64,000 bases of DNA from Endomychus coccineus (taxonomy: Eukaryota; Arthropoda; Insecta; Coleoptera; Endomychidae): contig OY294068.1 of NCBI GenBank assembly GCA_958510875.1, positions 71,092,633 to 71,156,632 of the forward strand, given 5' to 3'. Positions 59,238-64,000 of this stretch are shown here, piece after piece. The stretch's first letter is position 1. Every line of letters starts with the position of its first letter. The position numbers and the translations under genes were made by a program. The notes under the pieces were generated by a model. It did no database searches and was not told the DNA's origin. It worked only from the letters and a program-made list of their open reading frames with translations.

Positions 59238-60583
59238 ACAGGGTGTTTCAGAAAGACCTCCCGTAATTGCAGGGGACGGTAGATTTTACAAAAATAATCA
59301 GATTTTTCATATACACTATGGTCCTCCCTTTTTTCGTTTCGGAGATACAGAGCGTTAAGTTTAATTTTTTTTAAAGAAATTTTGCTGTAGCTCCTGTGCA
59401 GTTACATATATTCCGTTGAAATCCGATACTTGAGGTTTCAGGAGACGCCAAGTAAGATGATATAGTTAGTTTCAGATTATGCGGTAGAGGGCGCTTGGTC
59501 CGCGACTTTTCGGCGATTCTTTTAGCCTGAACTTTCTGAATAATTTTATTGTTTTCTTTGCACATTTTTCTGGTTTAAAATTTCATTTCAAACAAATAAT
59601 ATACTTTGAGGGTCTCAAAATCTCACCGTTTTCGAGAAAAACGCGTTCAAATGAACATACGCGATTTCGGTAGTAAGTAAATTTGTTAATGAGTTTTTGT
59701 TATGTTCATTTAAACGCGTTTCTCCGGCAATTGTCGCATCAAAGTATATCTCCGTTAACATCATTAGAAAGGATAGACAATTTTACATCATTTTGGATCA
59801 AAGCTCATTGGCATACCGATCTTGATAAAAGTGGGGGAAACTATTGAAAGTGTAATAATTTAAATCGATGTAGTTTCTAAACGACTCATTCGATTTTAGT
59901 AAACTTTAGTTTGTATAGAAGAGAAGGTACGTACTTTCAATTGTCGTATCTATTGGTACAAGATAGTTCCTGATAAATTTTCTAGAGGGCGTAATTTGTA
60001 ATGATAACGGTTTTTTTGTTTTTACCCCAAAAACTTAAATCATATTGTATAGCTATGACATGATAATCAGAAATGAGATGAAATTTGCAAAAAAAACTGA
60101 AAACCGTAGATCGATATCTTTTTTTGCTTCAAAGTTCGAGAAAAACGCGTTTAAATGAAAATACGCGATTTCGGTAGTAAGTAAATTTGTTATGTTTCTT
60201 TTGTTATGTTCATTCAAACCCGTTTTTGTCGAAAACGGTGAAATAAAATTATAAACCAGAAAAATGTGCAAAGAAAACAAAAAAAATTATTCTCAAAAAA
60301 GTTAAGGCTTAAAGAATCGCCGAAAAATCGAGCAGACTACCGCATAATCTGAAACTAACTAAACCATCTGATTCGGCGTCCTCTGGAACCCCTGAGTACC
60401 AGATTTCAACAAAATATCTGTAGCTCCACAGAAGCTACAGCAAAATTTCGTTTGAAAAAAATTTTATTCAACAACCTGTATCTCCGAAACGAAAAAAGAT
60501 CATAGCTTATATGAAAAATCTGATTATTTTTGTAAAATCTACCGTCCCCTGTATTTACGGGACGTCTTTCTGAAATACCCTGT
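59238..60583. repeat. Foldback element, CAGGGTGTTT ends, copy 2
   Basis: Ends ACAGGGTGTTTCAGAAAGAC at 59238 and its near-complement ending ACCCTGT at 60583. Similarity to 2040-3388 runs the whole length in the same orientation, including ACGCGATTTCGGTAGTAAGT-type interior. It abuts the next element with only a shared TATA-like join. Non-coding. Confidence 0.85.
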
Positions 60584-60585
60584 AT

Positions 60586-62288
60586 ACACGGTGTTTCAGT
60601 TTTTTCGTTCATAACTTCGACAAACGATAGAATTTCTAAAAATAATATTCATATAAAATTTTCCTCTACATTACTTCGTTTGCGAGATACAGGTGTTGAA
60701 ATTTTGAAAAATTATAATATTTTCTTCATTATCTTCTGAACAAATGAAAATTTTCAGTTCAAACTTGGTACACTCCAGTTTTACTGATGAAAAATTTTGT
60801 TGGCAACAAAATGTTTTTGAGACAAATACAGTAGCGTAGTTACGGGGTTTTGTACCCATTTAAACACCTTAAACTTATACGCCAATGGTCGTAAATTATT
60901 TTAATATACAAATCTAAGAACTTCGATTCATTTTCTATAAGTATTCTTGATAAATTTCACTTAGAGCTTCCTGTTCGAGCTATTTTGATTTTTCTAATCA
61001 GGGTTATCTCATGAAATTTCTTTTGAAAGGCTATTTAAAACGTAAGAAAATATTTAAATACCTATTTATTGGTAACGATGTAAAATAATTCATGATAAAT
61101 GCTCAAAATGATCTATTTAATTCAACGCAACGCAACGCTGACATAGATTTCTCAACGACCTTCTTGTTCGAATTAACATTTTATTATTAATTCAAGCTCT
61201 TTGAATACGATTGAGTCGATCTTCTCTATTATGAACCGGCGTGGCATAATTTTATCTTTTAAATAACACTAAGCAAAAAAGTCCAGAGGATTGAGGTCAT
61301 GTGATCGAGGAGGCCATGCAACTGAACCACCATCCATCTTTCACTGTACTTTCTATTCAGCCATTCTCGTACTTGTCTGCAAAAATGGACAGGACAGACA
61401 TCCAATTGTATCCATGCATTTGTTCCCTCATTGTGTGATGTCTTCGTGTGATTGGTTTCCAAAAATTCTGAAAATGCAGCGGCCGTTAGTCTGCCTGGTA
61501 AAGCGTATGGGCCAATTATATTTCAAGAAGAATTCAATGTCAATGTCTGGCTTGGCATTTACAAAAACAATATTTTCGGCCCTTACGTTTTTTTTGCTTG
61601 GGATTATTTGGAAGATAAAATTATGCCACGCTGGCTCATAATAGAAAAGATCTACTTGATCGTATTCGAAAAGCTTGTGGTGAAATTGATAATAAAATAT
61701 TAATTCGAACAATTCGAACAAGAAGGTAGTTGAGAAATCTATGTTGGCGTTGCGTTGAATTAAATGGATCATTTAAGCATTTATTATGAATTATTTTTCA
61801 TCGTTACCAATAAATAGGTATTTAAATATTTTCTCACATTTTAAATAGCCTTTCAAAAGAAATTCCATAAGATAACCCTGATTAGAAAAATCAAAATAGC
61901 TTGAACAGGAAGCCTCTAAGTGAAATTTAACTGGAATACTTTTTTAAAGAAAATAAATCAAAATTTCTATACAATAACAATTTTCGACTATTGGCGTAGA
62001 AGTTAAAGGGGTTTAAATGAATACAAAACCCCATAACTACGCTACTGTATTTGTCTCAAGAATATTTTGTCACCTCATCCAGGGAAATTAAAGTCGAACA
62101 AGTTTGAACTGAAAATCTTCATTTGTGTAGAACGTAATGGAGAAAATGTAATAATTTTTCAAAACTTCAACACCCTGTATCTCAGAAACGAAGTGACTTA
62201 GAGAAAAATTTCATATGAAGACCCCTATTATTTTTAGAAGTCCCATCGTTTGCCGGAGACATGAATGAAAAACCTGAAACATCCTGTA
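60586..62288. mobile_element. Long-TIR DNA element with transposase remnant
   Basis: Arms of roughly 680 bp, about 60586-61265 and 61605-62288, are inverted copies. Ends are ACACGGTGTTTCAG on the left and the CATCCTGTATA end on the right. A remnant DDE transposase lies on the minus strand between and partly inside the arms. A third copy of the right arm opens the window (1-578). Confidence 0.85.
61259..61690 (-). pseudogene. DDE transposase remnant between the long arms
   Basis: On the minus strand the reading includes IIGPYALPGRLTAAAFSEFL, then AWIQLDVCPVHFCRQVREWL with NRKYSERW, and after a one-base shift VAWPPRSHDLNPLDFF. These are three consecutive blocks of an IS630/mariner-related insect transposase: the IGPY...LTG strand, WIQQDGxPxHxxxxV (second catalytic D, present in 'LDVCP') and WPPRSxDLxPLDFF (third D). 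The start of the protein with the first D is gone. A stop follows LDFF directly. The position inside the inverted arms indicates it is the element's own transposase. Confidence 0.85.
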
Positions 62289-64000
62289 TATAATATGAAA
62301 ATGCTTGTATCTATTTTTGTCAAGTGTAAAAATTAATTCAAATAAGCAAACAAACAAACAAACACAAACTCACACTCACTCAAGTTATAGTACGATCATA
62401 ATCATTAATTTTTCACGTAAAAAAGGAGTTTATTAAAATTTCTTTTTTTATCTATTTTTCGTCATGACAGGGTTTTGCAAAATTTTCAAAGTTTCCTTTT
62501 CATTTTAGTAGAGAAAAGGAATTTAGATGTATTATATTCTTGTTGTTCAGCTGTTAGAGTTTGGGAGAAAGTTGGGATTCCACAGCACAACTTTCAGGTT
62601 GCCTCAATTCTGTTTTTTTTACCGATTGCATTTGAAAAACTTAAGTTCTCTAAAATAAAATCATATGCTACTGCTGTCAATATTTGCAATTAAGCTCAAA
62701 GCAGTTCTTCATTTCTTGTTTTTCACTCCTTACATCGCACAAGGAATTAAAGAAGCATTCATTATTTATACTTCTGTCAGAATTTGATTTTCATGGAGAC
62801 TGATTCAGAATTATCAATATGTTTTACCACAATAAAATGAACATGTTTGTATATCATATTTTCGATTTGGTAATCACGACATGTGCACTAAAAGGTATGC
62901 AAACATATATTCACAATAAAGATATTTTATTTCATAACAAATATCCTCATTAGTTCTATTGAACATATATGGAGTCTGATTGATTTGTTTATGCAAAATT
63001 TAACAATTATCTTCTACAGTCACTGTGCAAATTACTACTTGGATCCAATATTTTCCTTTTGTCTGTTTAATCGACCTCTCGCAACTGTCTTATCTGTAAT
63101 AAATATTAAAAGTAAATGCTATGTTTTATCAATCTTTTATACCGTTTTCCTATTTGAGTAATCTTACCTAATTACTATATACACGCTTGCCAAAAACACG
63201 TGCTCTGTAAATGTTTGTGTTTGAATGTAATGCGAACTTGAGGGAACCTGAAAAATGTTATGTGAAAACCCAAACTGTAACTGCTAAACCGGCCAACAAG
63301 AATATTATAAAACAAAAATCCTCTCTTTCTGCTTACAAGAAAGGAAAATATTTTGAAAATCCCTGAAGAAATAATAAAAGAAACTTCAACAAACTCCCTT
63401 TTTACATCAAAGAATAATGATCAAGATCATAACTAAAAATTTGTGAGTGCGAGTCTGTGTTTATTGATAATTCAATAGTTACATCTACTACATTTAAACA
63501 CAAGTAAAAAGATACTTAAAACCTGCCGCTTTCATGCTTCACCCAAAACGTTTTATTAAATAGAATCATTGGTCTTATAACTTTTATAAGTATTAGTTTT
63601 GGATAAAAATTATCAAACTAGTTTGTAAATCTAAGTAATTTGAATTTCCCGCCACCGCAACAATAGAATGAGAACCTGTAGACATGCGCTACGTGTAAAT
63701 ATTGGATGATAAAATTTAAAATTTGGTTTCGCTGCCTATGAAATTACAACATTCTTCATTCAACCGTTAACAAAATGCGAGGACGAAATAAGCAAATTCA
63801 GACACATTGAATACATTATTCATTAGAGTTTAACCTCTGAAGTATTTGTCTATATTTTTTGCCAACATTGTAATTTTCGGAGATTTTTTTTATATTTTGA
63901 CTACACGAGAGGGAAACCTATAATGTTCGAAGAACATCGTGTGAGCCAGCAGTGAATTGTAAGGGGAGGATATAGGCATTCGTATTTTTCTTAAAAGTTT
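62289..64000. other. AT-rich flank without recognised genes
   Basis: A short (CAAA)n run lies near 62344-62366. The open frame at 62475-62693 has no recognisable domain. Nothing else supported. Confidence 0.3.

Overview
The window is AT-rich eukaryotic DNA, most likely from an insect or another arthropod. The reasons are a spliced RhoGAP-type exon, a probable guanine deaminase first exon, a short TTAGG-type telomere motif, and the mix of repeats: mariner, Tc1, P-element-like, Harbinger, hAT, Penelope and RNase H-bearing LINEs. No operons, prokaryotic genes, rRNA, tRNA or CRISPR arrays were seen. Species cannot be named from the sequence.

Host genes are sparse. A terminal RhoGAP exon lies at 1461-1638 (+); the gene enters from the left edge. 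A probable first coding exon of guanine deaminase lies at 47161-47286 (+), and no later exon was found in the window. Almost everything else recognisable is transposable-element sequence, nearly all degenerate.

Layout. 1-5.7 kb: partial long-TIR element, RhoGAP exon, a 1.35-kb foldback, a MITE and a second foldback. 6.6-14.3 kb: a DDE transposase scrap, a degenerate RNase H-bearing LINE (+), another DDE scrap, and a related LINE (-) split by a 1.65-kb TG...CA insertion that looks like a solo LTR with promoter signals. 16-24.2 kb: mariner (-), P-element-like (+), DDE_Tnp_4 (+) and IS630/mariner-like (+) relics separated by featureless AT-rich DNA. 26.6-27.9 kb: an internally deleted Harbinger element with MADF (+) and transposase (-). 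28.4-36.5 kb: palindromic mosaics, including a 2.9-kb foldback with a perfect-TIR MITE nested in it and a 1.5-kb foldback with 142-bp subrepeats. 37.3-42.9 kb: Penelope-like GIY-YIG element with a second inverted partial copy, then a LINE 3' end split by a foldback with a 5-bp target duplication. 43.4-53.7 kb: Tc1 relic, foldback, guanine deaminase exon, hAT relic, DDE relic and a 1.9-kb foldback. 55-62.3 kb: one LINE inserted in another, producing a chimeric 649-codon open frame, then two abutting long-TIR elements that match those near the window start.

The dominant theme is foldback architecture. At least nine palindromic elements with arms of about 250-700 bp, from mostly unrelated families, lie in 64 kb, several nested in or next to each other. 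The genes do not form a pathway; the region reads as a repeat-dense intergenic/intronic tract between two host genes. Element boundaries were read by eye and may be off by a few bases to tens of bases.
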